DNA of 64,000 nucleotides from Bacteroidaceae bacterium (GTDB lineage Bacteria > Bacteroidota > Bacteroidia > Bacteroidales > Bacteroidaceae), in contig JAKSLI010000008.1 in the NCBI GenBank assembly GCA_024401305.1, forward strand, positions 1-64,000, written 5' to 3'. The position numbers were made by a program, and so were the translations under genes. Numbering within the stretch: position 1 is the first letter of the stretch; each line of letters opens with the position of its first letter. This document shows positions 8,249-17,741 of this stretch, piece after piece. The notes beneath the pieces were generated by a model. That model searched no databases. It was not told where the DNA came from and saw only the letters and a list, made by a program, of their open reading frames with translations.

Positions 8249-10186
8249 ATGAAAAATCTCATTCTTAGCATCTCATTCTTTCTTTCCGCTGCCTCTGCAA
8301 TGGCGCAGCAATATACTGTAACATCTCCTGACGGTTGCCTTATCGTGAACACGAATGTGACTGACGGCAAGATGACTTACGACGTTTCACTCGACGGCAA
8401 GCAGATGATCGAGACATCGCAGCTCGGCTTCGTCACAAACAAAAGCGACTGGAGCAAGGGGCTTACAGTGAAGGGAAACAAGAAGGAAACGGTAAGCAAG
8501 GAGTACGAAATGCGAAATGCCAAGGCATCGCATATCAGCTACGAGGCTAACAAGTTGGTGGTTTCGCTCGAGACTGCCGACAGATACAAGTATGACGTGG
8601 AGTTCCAAGTGTCTAACAATGACGTGGCTTTCCGCTATATCATCCCGCAGCAGCTTGACGATGTGCGCAGCCTTGTCATCACAAAGGAACTCTCTTCGTT
8701 CAAGCTTCCTGACAACACGACAACCTTCATCACTCCGCAGAGCAATCCGATGGTGGGCTGGATGCACACGAAGCCAAGCTACGAGGAGGTATATACGAAC
8801 GATGCTCCTGTGGCACAGCGCTCAGCTTTCGGTCACGGCTACACCTTCCCTTGCCTCTTCCATGAGGGCGAAGACGGTTGGGTGCTCATCGCAGAGACAG
8901 GCGTCAACGGCACTTACTGCGGATCTCACCTCAGCGACTGGGACGCAAAGAACGGTTATTCGATAGCTTTCCCTATGGACGGCGAGATGAATGGCCTTGG
9001 CAATGCTACCCCAGGTCTTTCTCTCCCCCAGCCTACCCCATGGCGAACAATAACCCTCGGCAAGACATTGAAGCCTATCACGGAGACAACAATCCAGTAT
9101 GATGTCGTGGACGAAGTGTTCGAAGCCTCAACAAACTACAAGAACGGTCGCTACACTTGGAGCTGGCTAATCTGGCAGGACGACAACATAACCTACGACG
9201 TGCAGAAGCAGATGATTGACCTCTCGGCTGCAATGGGTTACGAATATGTACTCGTTGACAACTGGTGGGACGAGAAGATAGGCCGCGACAAGATTGCCGA
9301 ACTCTCGAAGTATGCTCAGGACAAGGGCGTTTCGCTCATGCTTTGGTACAACAGCAACGGCCATTGGAGTGACGCTCCGCAGACTCCTCGCAACGGAATG
9401 AACACAGCAGCAAACCGTCACCGCGAGATGAAATGGATGAAGTCCATCGGCATAAAGGGCATAAAGGTTGACTTCTTCGCTGGCGACAAGCAGCCAACGA
9501 TGCAGCTTTACGAAGACATCCTTGCCGATGCCAACGAGTATGGCATTCAGGTTGTGTTCCACGGTTGCACGATTCCTCGCGGTTGGGAGAGAATGTATCC
9601 GAACTTCGTGGCAAGCGAAGCCGTGCTGGCGTCAGAGAATGTGTTCTTCGGCGAAGGCGCTGCAAAGAGCGAACCTTTCGACCTTACCCTTCATCCATTC
9701 TGCCGCAACGCTTCGGCTTCAATGGATTGGGGCGGCGTCATCATGAATAAGTTTATGAGCAAGGACAACAAGTCTCGCCACCCTCGCCACACAACCGACC
9801 TCTTCGAGATGGCTTCGGGCATAACGATGCAGACAGCCGTTCAGTGCGTTGCAATGTATCCGAACAACCTTCAGGATGTGGAACAGGAGAAACTTGACTG
9901 GCTCAAGACATTGCCTTGCAAGTGGGACGAAACGCTTTATGTTGACGGTTATCCTGGCAAATACGCAGTCATCGCTCGCAAGAGTGGCGGCAAATGGTAC
10001 ATCGGAGCCTTGAACGGCACGAAGGAAGAAATGACTCTCAACCTCGACCTTCCGTTCATCGGCAAGAAGCAAGCCGTGACTCTCCACGACGATTGGAAGA
10101 TGAACCAGACAGTCAAGACAGACAAGAACGGAAAGCTCAAGATAAAGCTACAAGCACAAGGCGGAGCGATAATCAGTTCGCTCTGA
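8249..10186 (+). CDS. Glycoside hydrolase family 97, retaining type (probable alpha-galactosidase)
   Basis: 645 residues with a signal peptide (MKNLILSISFFLSAASAMAQ). The N-terminal beta-sandwich with YTVTSPDG and the (beta/alpha)8 barrel around 330-560 are GH97-like. The barrel has GIKGIKVDFF with D408 placed where retaining GH97 enzymes such as Bacteroides BT1871 have the nucleophile. Inverting SusB-type members lack this Asp. EAVLASENVFF supplies E463 as the likely acid/base. It should act in the periplasm on alpha-linked galactosides. The substrate is inferred from subfamily only. The start at 8249 follows the promoter. The last codons and the TGA stop are formed by the first bases of the repeat at 10177. 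Confidence 0.88.
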   Translation: MKNLILSISFFLSAASAMAQQYTVTSPDGCLIVNTNVTDGKMTYDVSLDGKQMIETSQLGFVTNKSDWSKGLTVKGNKKETVSKEYEMRNAKASHISYEANKLVVSLETADRYKYDVEFQVSNNDVAFRYIIPQQLDDVRSLVITKELSSFKLPDNTTTFITPQSNPMVGWMHTKPSYEEVYTNDAPVAQRSAFGHGYTFPCLFHEGEDGWVLIAETGVNGTYCGSHLSDWDAKNGYSIAFPMDGEMNGLGNATPGLSLPQPTPWRTITLGKTLKPITETTIQYDVVDEVFEASTNYKNGRYTWSWLIWQDDNITYDVQKQMIDLSAAMGYEYVLVDNWWDEKIGRDKIAELSKYAQDKGVSLMLWYNSNGHWSDAPQTPRNGMNTAANRHREMKWMKSIGIKGIKVDFFAGDKQPTMQLYEDILADANEYGIQVVFHGCTIPRGWERMYPNFVASEAVLASENVFFGEGAAKSEPFDLTLHPFCRNASASMDWGGVIMNKFMSKDNKSRHPRHTTDLFEMASGITMQTAVQCVAMYPNNLQDVEQEKLDWLKTLPCKWDETLYVDGYPGKYAVIARKSGGKWYIGALNGTKEEMTLNLDLPFIGKKQAVTLHDDWKMNQTVKTDKNGKLKIKLQAQGGAIISSL

Positions 10187-10378
10187 CGAGCGAGGCTAAA
10201 GGCTAAAAGCTAAAGGCTAAAGGCAATCTCCATTATCATTCGCTCTGACGAGCGAGGCTAAAGGCTAAAAGCTAAAGGCTAAAGGCACTATCCAGCAGAA
10301 GAATGTTGGGCAAAAAAACCTGAGCCACATACAATCCGCAAGGCAGCCTTTACCCTTTAGCCATTAGCTTTTACCCTC
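10177..10378. repeat. Inverted tandem-repeat element, GGCTAAA unit, with 49-base direct duplication
   Basis: Two identical 49-base copies (10177-10225 and 10239-10287) start with the hairpin TTCGCTCTGACGAGCGA and continue as GGCTAAAGGCTAAAAGC. After a core containing TACAATCCGC (reverse complement GCGGATTGTA), 10342-10378 repeats the array in inverted orientation (CCTTTACCCTTTAGCC...). Copy 1 overlaps the GH97 stop codon. No gene lies between 10187 and 10408. Confidence 0.85.
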
Positions 10379-10408
10379 AATTTTGAACAACGTGAAAAAT
10401 TGAACCCT

Positions 10409-11707
10409 ATGTACGAAATCGGTTTGGACTTAAGAATAAAGGGCGGCAAGATCGTTCTCTCTTACAAAGGAAAGGAATATGAGATACGGTCGAACCCACG
10501 GGAAGGCGACATCCATATCTGCCAGAACGACGAGATACTCCACACTGTGCGTTGCGGTTTCTATAAAGAACAGATAGAAAAGATGATAATTCGCGCAAAG
10601 GAGTTCAAGAGCGTCACTGGCAGGATGATAGGTCGTGAACTGCTGAGCGACGTCCTTGCCTGCACCATCGATGACGGACGTGAGATACTTGACTTCGGCT
10701 TTGCAGAATCGCTTGCATTGCACCGTGGCGAAAAGCGAGACGAAAACAGCGAGCGAAACTATGAGCTGCGTAAGGAGGAATTTGTCACACGCCGAAGAGA
10801 AGAGCTTGGAATGGAAGCAAGCAAAAAGCCGAAAGCGCCAACGCATGACGCTGCCAAGAGCGCTCTCATTACGAAGTGTACCCTTTCTGTTGCTCGCGAA
10901 GAGAAGAATCCTTCCGACATGATCACCGATGGCGTTCTCGCATACGGTGTCAACGTAGGACGATTCCTGTTCAATGAAGGGCGGATTATCGTCTATACCA
11001 TCTCTGACCTTCCGCACATCGGAGCGTCGGATGTGTTCATGACATACCAGATAACAAAAGACTCCTACCAGCTTCTGCTGAAGATGTCGGAGAAGAACCG
11101 CATTCCAAGTCCTGCCGTTCCTGCCACGATTACCGACTCTTGTCGCCTCGGGTTCCTCTGCGGTGAATCGGCATATTGCAAGAGAAACACATTCACTCTT
11201 GAGGATGTGGATATGAACAATGTTGATTTCATGAATAAATTTGACAATATGTCGAACAAGTCCTTCTATCGTGGCGAGACGGAACGTGAGTTCTATCTTG
11301 TGTTCAGCACAGCTCACGACCTCGATGAGTATTACATTCGCGTGGGCGACGAGGAAGGTATTGAACCGGAAAAACCCCTCGGAACAATCATCGTTCCAAA
11401 GGAATACGAGAACTGCTGGATCACCCAACATCGCTACTATCTCGACTGGGAAGTTGTCGTTGTGCCAGTTGAGGGGAAATACATCAAAGGCTACAACTAC
11501 CCATACTGGAAACTGCTGAAAGACAACACCAATGCAGAGCTAAGTGGCTACAAATATGCCCTCTTTCTTGACCCAGAAGGGCGTGTCTTTGCCACAACGC
11601 CACTCACGGAACTGGTCATTGCAGAAACCTTTGAAGAGTATCAGCAAATGAGTGAAGAAAAAGTCGAAAGCCTATGCTACTGCAGCGAGATGAGCAGGGC
11701 AAGATAA
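10409..11707 (+). CDS. Unrecognised 432-residue protein
   Basis: I do not recognise a family. The sequence is soluble-looking, without signal peptide or membrane helix, and starts MYEIGLDLRIKGGKIVLSYK. There is a charged linker around 110-150 (KRDENSERNYELRKEE, KKPKAPTHD). The C-terminal part has alternating beta-like segments rich in aromatic residues and acidic loops (YYIRVGDEEGIEPEKP). A TTG nine bases earlier is possible, but the ATG at 10409 is preferred. It ends 25 bases before the macroglobulin gene and may be co-transcribed with it. A role cannot be inferred. Confidence 0.7.
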   Translation: MYEIGLDLRIKGGKIVLSYKGKEYEIRSNPREGDIHICQNDEILHTVRCGFYKEQIEKMIIRAKEFKSVTGRMIGRELLSDVLACTIDDGREILDFGFAESLALHRGEKRDENSERNYELRKEEFVTRRREELGMEASKKPKAPTHDAAKSALITKCTLSVAREEKNPSDMITDGVLAYGVNVGRFLFNEGRIIVYTISDLPHIGASDVFMTYQITKDSYQLLLKMSEKNRIPSPAVPATITDSCRLGFLCGESAYCKRNTFTLEDVDMNNVDFMNKFDNMSNKSFYRGETEREFYLVFSTAHDLDEYYIRVGDEEGIEPEKPLGTIIVPKEYENCWITQHRYYLDWEVVVVPVEGKYIKGYNYPYWKLLKDNTNAELSGYKYALFLDPEGRVFATTPLTELVIAETFEEYQQMSEEKVESLCYCSEMSRAR

Positions 11708-11732
11708 TAGTTACACAACAAAACTTAAAGCT

Positions 11733-14700
11733 ATGTTAAACAAGAGAATAATATATGTACTGATTGCCGTTGCAATGTTCATGACATGTCCTTTGCTTGC
11801 AAAAGCGCAGGGCAGCAGTGTCCAATTGAATAATTTGTGGAAGGATTATGACCAGGCCATGGAAAAAGACCTTCCACAGACTTGCCTAAAGATTCTCGAC
11901 AAGATTTCGAAGAAGTCGGAAAGCGAGAAGGCTTACGCAAGTCTGCTAAAGGCTGAATTGAAGAAGGTGGAGATTATGGATGAACTGGCTCCTGACTCTG
12001 TGGAAATAATGACCCAGAACCTTCTGAATAAAACAGAAAAGATGAAGAGCAAGGACAAGGTGGCATACGCTATCTTCAACCTTGCCATCTCCCGAGGTTT
12101 CCAATCCTTGCGTATAAACAACGGAAAGTATGCCGACGATTATCGTGAGGAAGCTTTTGCCGACATGGATGTTCTTGCCAACACAACAACTGACGATTGG
12201 GCTATTATCATAAAGGAAGGTTCCGGTTCAGAGATATTCAACCGTGACATTCTCTCGTTGATGGGCATTGAAGCTTACCAGCAGGAACGACTCTTCAAAT
12301 ACTACAAAGAACATGGCAACCGCCGCGCTTGCGCTTATTTGGCTCAGAACTGGAATGTGAATAAAGGCAACCAGAACTTGCCTACATACATTGAAGAGTA
12401 CAAGGATCTTCCAGAAGGTGCTCTCCTTGCAAAGCAGTATTATCAGTATTGTAAAGGCAATTCTAATATTTCGGCTGCTGAACGCTACCAGCTTTTGCAA
12501 ACTTACCGCAAGCAATGGGCTGGAACGAAGGAGGCTACGATATTCGAAAACTTTGAGAAGAACGAACAGCAAGCTTCACTGAAAATAGTTTCTGTTCCTG
12601 GCAATGTACGTTCAGACAAAGTAACAACTCTTCAGACAACGTCAAAAAATGTCAGCAAAGCAAAGCTTACCATCATTCCGCTTAACGTGGCTAGTCGTGA
12701 TATTCCGGTAAACGACCACAACAAATATTACGAGAATCTGCTCTCAAATTATGCAGTAAAGTCAGGCAACGGCTACAAAGGACAGATAGAAATTGCCAAG
12801 AACTTTAACATTGAGAACTATTACACTGAGGCAAAAGACAGCATCACAATCCCTACTCTTAAGTGCGGTGTCTATATGCTGAAACTGGAATCGCAGGACG
12901 AGAAGGATCAACCTTCATACAAACATCCTGACGGTTTTTCGATAAACAAACCGTCAACCCACACTGTTGACTACACACTTTTCCATGTCAGCGACCTTAA
13001 GATCATCCGTCTCAGTCTGCCAAACAAGAAGGAAAGGATGGTGGTGGTAGATTCAAAGACTGGTCATGAGGTGAAGAATGCCAAGACTCACGAGGACAAG
13101 TACCGTGGCATCGTGGCTTATACCGACACAGACAACGGTATGCCTTACGCAAGAATCTATCCTAATGAATTCCATTCCTACACTCCAGAAAAGGAAGATT
13201 ATCACATCAACATGTACCTTGACCGCGGCATCTACCGTCCTGGTCAGACAGTTCATGTGGCTGCCATCTCGCATAAGATAACAAACGGCATCAAAACCAA
13301 TGTCGTGGCAAACGAAGAGATAGAGTTCACACTCAAAGACGCCAACTATCTAGAGATAGCAAGCAAGACTGTGAAAACCGATGATTTCGGCACAGCCACT
13401 GCGGATTTCGTTCTTCCGACAGACAGACTCACTGGCGAATGGCTCATTGAAGTTGAGGGGGAAGAAGATGAAACAGAAATGTATTTCAATGTTGAGGAAT
13501 ACAAACGCCCTACGTTTGAAGTCACTTTCAAGAAATATGAGAAGGAATACCAGCTTGGCGATACCATCAAAGTCACTGGTGTGGCTAAGACTTACGCCGG
13601 CGTTCCAGTGGCAAATGCAAAGGTTGCCTACACCGTAAACCGCCAATTGCCTTGGTGGTGTTGGTGGAGAGGCTACGGCATTGGTGACATAAAGAGAGAC
13701 ACCGTGGTGACAAACGACAAGGGTGAGTTTGAAGCTACTGTACCTCTCAGTATTCCAAAAGACCAGAAGATAGACGATAAGAACGACATAATCTGCTATC
13801 ATTATAAGATAGAAGCTGCCGTTACGAGCATCTCCGGCGAAACTCGTGAAGGTGAAGAGAGCCTCACCGCTTCCAACAAGCCACTGATGTTCAAGATTTC
13901 CATTAAGGACAAGTTCCGCAATGATGAGAATTCAGGTTTCTCCGTTTCCGTTAAGAACAGTGCCGGAAAGGACATGAAGGAAGCCAAGCTTGCATTCAAG
14001 ATTGACAATCAGTCTAAGCAGTACTCTACCGTAAAGGAAGTTAACGAGGCTATAAAGACTCTTCCTTCCGGAAAGCACAAGATTATTGGCAAGGCTTCAT
14101 ATAAAGATATTGTAGAAAACGACACGGTCAACTTTACCATCTTCTCGCTTGATGACAAAACTCCAGTAGAATACACTAAGCATTGGAATTACATCACTCA
14201 CCAGAATTTCAAGGACGAGAATGACGTTATCACACTTCAGTTCGGCACTTCGACTGAGGATGTGGAGGTATTCTATGATGTTTTCGAAGGCGACAAGCAC
14301 AAGGAGTCAACTGTTCTTCATGCTTCGAACTCTCTTATTCGCAAGGATTTCAAGGCAGTCAAGGGCAAGAACATTCTCGTTTCTTACGCTTGGGTGAAGA
14401 ACGACACTCTTTATTCACATCAGTATTGCCTCTATCAGCCAGAACCAGAAAAGAGTCTTAATGTTACTTGGAAGACATTCCGCAACAGGCTTATCCCTGG
14501 TCAGAAAGAAGAATGGACGCTGAACATTACAAATCCTCGCACCAAGGGAACAGGCGATTACCAACTCCTTGCCAATCTCTACGACAAGAGTCTTGATGCC
14601 ATTGCTTCATCAGCATGGAACACACGACTTGGCATCAATACAGGCTATTCTAGTGCAGAATGGACCACGAGCCATCCAACTATGTCTTCGCTGAGAATCA

Positions 14701-17681
14701 ATCGTTATTATGAGATTGCTTCTTTCAAGGAACCTGACCTTAGCAGATTCTACATTTGGCCTTTCCGCTATGAAGGAAAATACCGCAACTTCTCGAAGGC
14801 AATGTTGCTTGACGCTGCTGCTGGTGGTGCCAGAGTTTATGATTTAGCAGAAGAGCAGCCTAGATTTGCGCCACCAGTTGTTAAAAAGGATTCTGAGGTA
14901 ATTGCTAATGCAGCCCAAGAGGTTAGTGGAACTGTTGTTGATGAATTTGGCGAACCGATTATCGGTGTCATGGTCAAAGAACAGGACACACAAAACTCAG
15001 TGGTTACAGACATTGACGGCAACTATACTATCAGGCTCAGCCAGAAGGGAGCTTCTATCATAGTCTCTTATATTGGCTATATGTCTCAGACCCTTTCCAC
15101 TGCTGGAATATCTACACTCAATGTGACTCTTGAAGAGGACCGTGCTGCACTAGAGGAGGTTGTTGTCGCTGGCTACGGCGTATTGAGGAAAAACACTGTT
15201 GCAGGAAAGATTGCTGGCATAAAGGTAACTCCTGAGAATGCTACTACGACAGAGCCTATACAAATGCGCAGCAACTTCTCAGAAACTGCCTTCTTCTATC
15301 CACAGCTTTTTGCAGACAAGAACGGCGATGTCAACATCAAGTTCACTCTGCCTGAAAGCACAACTACATGGAAGTTCCGTGCACTTGCTCATGATAAGGA
15401 AATGAACAACGGCATGATTCAAGAGGAGGTTATCGCTCAGAAGCAGTTGATGATTTCGCCTAACATGCCTCGCTTTATCCGCAAGGGCGACAAGGGCGTG
15501 CTCGCTTCTGTTGTAAGCAACCTCTCTGAGAAGACTCTCAACACAAAGACAACCATTGAGATTCTCGACCCTGACACAGAGAAAGTGCTCTACACTGAAA
15601 GCACTACCAACACTCTCGAAGCCGGCAAAACGGCTGCCGTAAACTTCAATCTCAAGACCCCTTCTAACTCCCCCACAGGGGGAGAACAAAACCTCGCGGA
15701 AGGGGTTTATATCGTAAAGATTTTCACAGAGTCTCTCACCCACGTGGATTCTTCCCTCCGCCCCCTTGAGGGGGTTGGGGGACCTGAGACGGAGGGGGTC
15801 TCTGTGGAGTATTCCGACGGCGAGCAGCATTACCTTGCTATTATAGATAATGTAGAGCCAGTAATGACTACCAAGTCTATCACGATGATAAAGCCAGGCA
15901 CGGAAACTGTCACTACAGCAGACCTCTTCCCTGCCGACGCTACAGACAAGAAACTCACCGTAGAATGGACAGAGAATCCTGCATGGCTTATGCTCGAGAC
16001 TCTCCCTTACATGAACAGCCAAGACCAGACAACCATCTACTCTAAGGCTGCCGCTTACTACGCAAACGCTCTCGGCGCAAACATCCTCAAGGCTATGCCT
16101 GAGAAGACAAAGCAAACCATCCTCCGCCAAAACGAAACAGCCCCTGTGCGCGAAGCGTCAGCTTCGGGCAACACCGCTGCTTCCCCTCTCGAAAAGAACC
16201 CAGAACTCAAGACTCTCCTCCTCAACGAGACTCCTTGGGTCATGGACGCAAAGAACGAAACCGAGCGCATCAAGATGCTCCGAAACTTCTACGACGAGAA
16301 CAAGCTCACCTACAACCAGGAGCAACTCATCAAGAAACTCAAGGACGAGCAGAAGAGCGACGGCGGCTGGAGTTGGTGTCCGGATATGCAAACATCTTAC
16401 TGGATGACATCGGAAATCTGCGAACTCTTCGTGCGTCTCAACAACATGATTGGCAAGCAAGAAGCAACAAGCGACATGCTCAAGAAGGCGCTGAACTGCC
16501 TGCAGAAGAAGGCTCACGAGGAAATCATTCTATGGAAGAAGGACGAAAAGAATGGCGTTACACCTTATATATATGATTGCTACGCCCTTCAGTATGTCTA
16601 TCTCAAGGCTCTCTCTGGCGAAAAACTTGCTGGCGAAGAGAAGAAGGATGCCGATTTCGTCATCAAGTATCTCAAGAAGCAGGAGCGCCAGAACTCGCTT
16701 TACATGAAGGCAAAGCTCGCCATCGTGCTTTATTACATGGGCGAGACAAAGATGGCGAAGGAATATATCCAGAGCATCAACGAATATTCAGCTTACAAGG
16801 AACTCGACGGCCGTTACTTCGACACTCGCCGTGCCGGTTACTCTTGGCGCGACTACAAGCAGCCAACACAGACAATGGTCATCGAAGCCCTCAAGGCCAT
16901 CACGCCGAACGACCAGCAGACCATTGCCGAATACCAGCGTTGGCTCCTCATGCAGAAGCGCAACCAGATGTGGGACACTCCTATCAACACAGTGAACAAT
17001 GTCTATGCCTTCGTTTCTCCTTCTCGCAGCGGCAGCAAGAACTCTGCAAAAGCCCCAGCATCCACCAAGTCAGCCCCTGTGTCCGAAGCGTCAGCTTCCG
17101 ATTACGCCATCATAAATGCCTTCGGTGCTGACGGTAAGGGCTACTCAAAGAACATCTACGTCGATAAGAACATCCTCCCTATCGTAGAATTCGAAAAGAC
17201 CAACAACCAGGTTTCTTGGGGTGCTGTCTATGCTCAGTTCAAGCAGAAGGCAACTAACATCGCCGACTTCTCAGAAGGCTTGAAGATCACTCGTGAAATC
17301 ATCACTCCTGAAGGCTCTTCCCTCCATTCAAGTGAGGGCCAGGGGGTCTCTGTTGGCGACAAGGTAAAGGTTCGCATCACTGTTGTTGCCGATCGCGACT
17401 ACGACTTCGTGCAGATTGTTGACAAGCGTGCTGCTTGCCTTGAACCTGTTAGTCAGACATCCGGCTATCGTTGGAGCAATGGTGGCTATTACGAAGCTCC
17501 TCAAGACTCTCGCACTTGCTACTACTGCGACATGCTCCGCAAGGGCACTCACACCTTCGAGACGGAATACTTCATCGACCGCGTTGGCGACTACCAGAGC
17601 GGCACTTGCACCGTGCAGTGCGCTTACTCTCCAGAATTCTACGGTCGCACCGGCGCCATTAACATTAATGTGACCCCCTAA
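11733..17681 (+). CDS. Giant alpha-2-macroglobulin-like protein with inserted carboxypeptidase-regulatory domain
   Basis: 1982 residues with a signal peptide (1-26, ending AKAQG). Macroglobulin-type segments are visible: MYLDRGIYRPGQTVHVA near 490, NVEEYKRPTFEV, then FSETAFFYPQLFADKNGDVNIKFTLPES-type A2M core from ~1175. At about 1063-1130 lies a CarboxypepD_reg-like domain (VSGTVVDEFGEPIIGV) followed by LEEVVVAGYGVLRK, which resembles the start of SusC-type TonB-dependent receptors. The thioester site is absent: where active A2Ms have GCxEQ this reads PYMNSQDQTT (~1423). Low-complexity segments at ~1309-1356, ~1469, ~1780 and ~1862 are encoded by dispersed repeats. The protein is probably periplasmic or surface-anchored; how it acts without a thioester is unknown. 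Confidence 0.85.
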   Translation: MLNKRIIYVLIAVAMFMTCPLLAKAQGSSVQLNNLWKDYDQAMEKDLPQTCLKILDKISKKSESEKAYASLLKAELKKVEIMDELAPDSVEIMTQNLLNKTEKMKSKDKVAYAIFNLAISRGFQSLRINNGKYADDYREEAFADMDVLANTTTDDWAIIIKEGSGSEIFNRDILSLMGIEAYQQERLFKYYKEHGNRRACAYLAQNWNVNKGNQNLPTYIEEYKDLPEGALLAKQYYQYCKGNSNISAAERYQLLQTYRKQWAGTKEATIFENFEKNEQQASLKIVSVPGNVRSDKVTTLQTTSKNVSKAKLTIIPLNVASRDIPVNDHNKYYENLLSNYAVKSGNGYKGQIEIAKNFNIENYYTEAKDSITIPTLKCGVYMLKLESQDEKDQPSYKHPDGFSINKPSTHTVDYTLFHVSDLKIIRLSLPNKKERMVVVDSKTGHEVKNAKTHEDKYRGIVAYTDTDNGMPYARIYPNEFHSYTPEKEDYHINMYLDRGIYRPGQTVHVAAISHKITNGIKTNVVANEEIEFTLKDANYLEIASKTVKTDDFGTATADFVLPTDRLTGEWLIEVEGEEDETEMYFNVEEYKRPTFEVTFKKYEKEYQLGDTIKVTGVAKTYAGVPVANAKVAYTVNRQLPWWCWWRGYGIGDIKRDTVVTNDKGEFEATVPLSIPKDQKIDDKNDIICYHYKIEAAVTSISGETREGEESLTASNKPLMFKISIKDKFRNDENSGFSVSVKNSAGKDMKEAKLAFKIDNQSKQYSTVKEVNEAIKTLPSGKHKIIGKASYKDIVENDTVNFTIFSLDDKTPVEYTKHWNYITHQNFKDENDVITLQFGTSTEDVEVFYDVFEGDKHKESTVLHASNSLIRKDFKAVKGKNILVSYAWVKNDTLYSHQYCLYQPEPEKSLNVTWKTFRNRLIPGQKEEWTLNITNPRTKGTGDYQLLANLYDKSLDAIASSAWNTRLGINTGYSSAEWTTSHPTMSSLRINRYYEIASFKEPDLSRFYIWPFRYEGKYRNFSKAMLLDAAAGGARVYDLAEEQPRFAPPVVKKDSEVIANAAQEVSGTVVDEFGEPIIGVMVKEQDTQNSVVTDIDGNYTIRLSQKGASIIVSYIGYMSQTLSTAGISTLNVTLEEDRAALEEVVVAGYGVLRKNTVAGKIAGIKVTPENATTTEPIQMRSNFSETAFFYPQLFADKNGDVNIKFTLPESTTTWKFRALAHDKEMNNGMIQEEVIAQKQLMISPNMPRFIRKGDKGVLASVVSNLSEKTLNTKTTIEILDPDTEKVLYTESTTNTLEAGKTAAVNFNLKTPSNSPTGGEQNLAEGVYIVKIFTESLTHVDSSLRPLEGVGGPETEGVSVEYSDGEQHYLAIIDNVEPVMTTKSITMIKPGTETVTTADLFPADATDKKLTVEWTENPAWLMLETLPYMNSQDQTTIYSKAAAYYANALGANILKAMPEKTKQTILRQNETAPVREASASGNTAASPLEKNPELKTLLLNETPWVMDAKNETERIKMLRNFYDENKLTYNQEQLIKKLKDEQKSDGGWSWCPDMQTSYWMTSEICELFVRLNNMIGKQEATSDMLKKALNCLQKKAHEEIILWKKDEKNGVTPYIYDCYALQYVYLKALSGEKLAGEEKKDADFVIKYLKKQERQNSLYMKAKLAIVLYYMGETKMAKEYIQSINEYSAYKELDGRYFDTRRAGYSWRDYKQPTQTMVIEALKAITPNDQQTIAEYQRWLLMQKRNQMWDTPINTVNNVYAFVSPSRSGSKNSAKAPASTKSAPVSEASASDYAIINAFGADGKGYSKNIYVDKNILPIVEFEKTNNQVSWGAVYAQFKQKATNIADFSEGLKITREIITPEGSSLHSSEGQGVSVGDKVKVRITVVADRDYDFVQIVDKRAACLEPVSQTSGYRWSNGGYYEAPQDSRTCYYCDMLRKGTHTFETEYFIDRVGDYQSGTCTVQCAYSPEFYGRTGAININVTP
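15658..15800 (+). repeat. In-frame G/C-rich hairpin repeats inside the macroglobulin gene
   Basis: CTCCCCCACAGGGGGAG (15668-15684) is a near-perfect palindrome. A second hairpin pairs CCTCCG (15755-15760) with CGGAGG (15790-15795) around CCCCCTTGAGGGGG. They encode the low-complexity residues ~1309-1356. The downstream word GGGGGTCTCTGT recurs at 17341-17352. Confidence 0.75.
16140..16168 (+). repeat. In-frame copy of the GCCCCTGTG...GAAGCGTCAGCTTC repeat
   Basis: The palindrome GAAGCGTCAGCTTC preceded by GCCCCTGTG encodes APVREASAS here. Other copies are at 17073-17100, 29544-29572 and 31564-31625. Confidence 0.8.
17073..17100 (+). repeat. In-frame copy of the GCCCCTGTG...GAAGCGTCAGCTTC repeat
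   Basis: Encodes APVSEASAS in the macroglobulin (residue ~1780). The frame is the same as in IleRS and in the other macroglobulin copy. Confidence 0.8.
17318..17352 (+). repeat. In-frame partial copy of the CCCTCC...GGGGGTC repeat
   Basis: CTTCCCTCCATTCAAGTGAGG followed by GGGGGTCTCTGT encodes SSLHSSEGQGVSV. It shares its right end with the repeat at 15791-15805. Confidence 0.6.
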
Positions 17682-17711
17682 CCCCCAAAGGGGGAATCTT
17701 TAATAGATTCA
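17672..17711 (+). repeat. CCCCCTAACCCCC/GGGGG hairpin repeat forming the macroglobulin stop codon
   Basis: The final codons ACC-CCC-TAA of the macroglobulin are part of CCCCCTAACCCCCAAAGGGGG. A closely similar 37-base sequence follows the FadL-family gene at 55908-55945, including the AATAG tail. It may act as a terminator. Confidence 0.75.
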
Positions 17712-17741
17712 GAAAACATATTTTGAACATACTATAACGTT

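Noticed and set aside
9167-10087. Minus-strand frames of 120-130 codons opposite the GH97 gene
   Set aside because: They are mirror frames of a well-supported enzyme gene with clear catalytic motifs.
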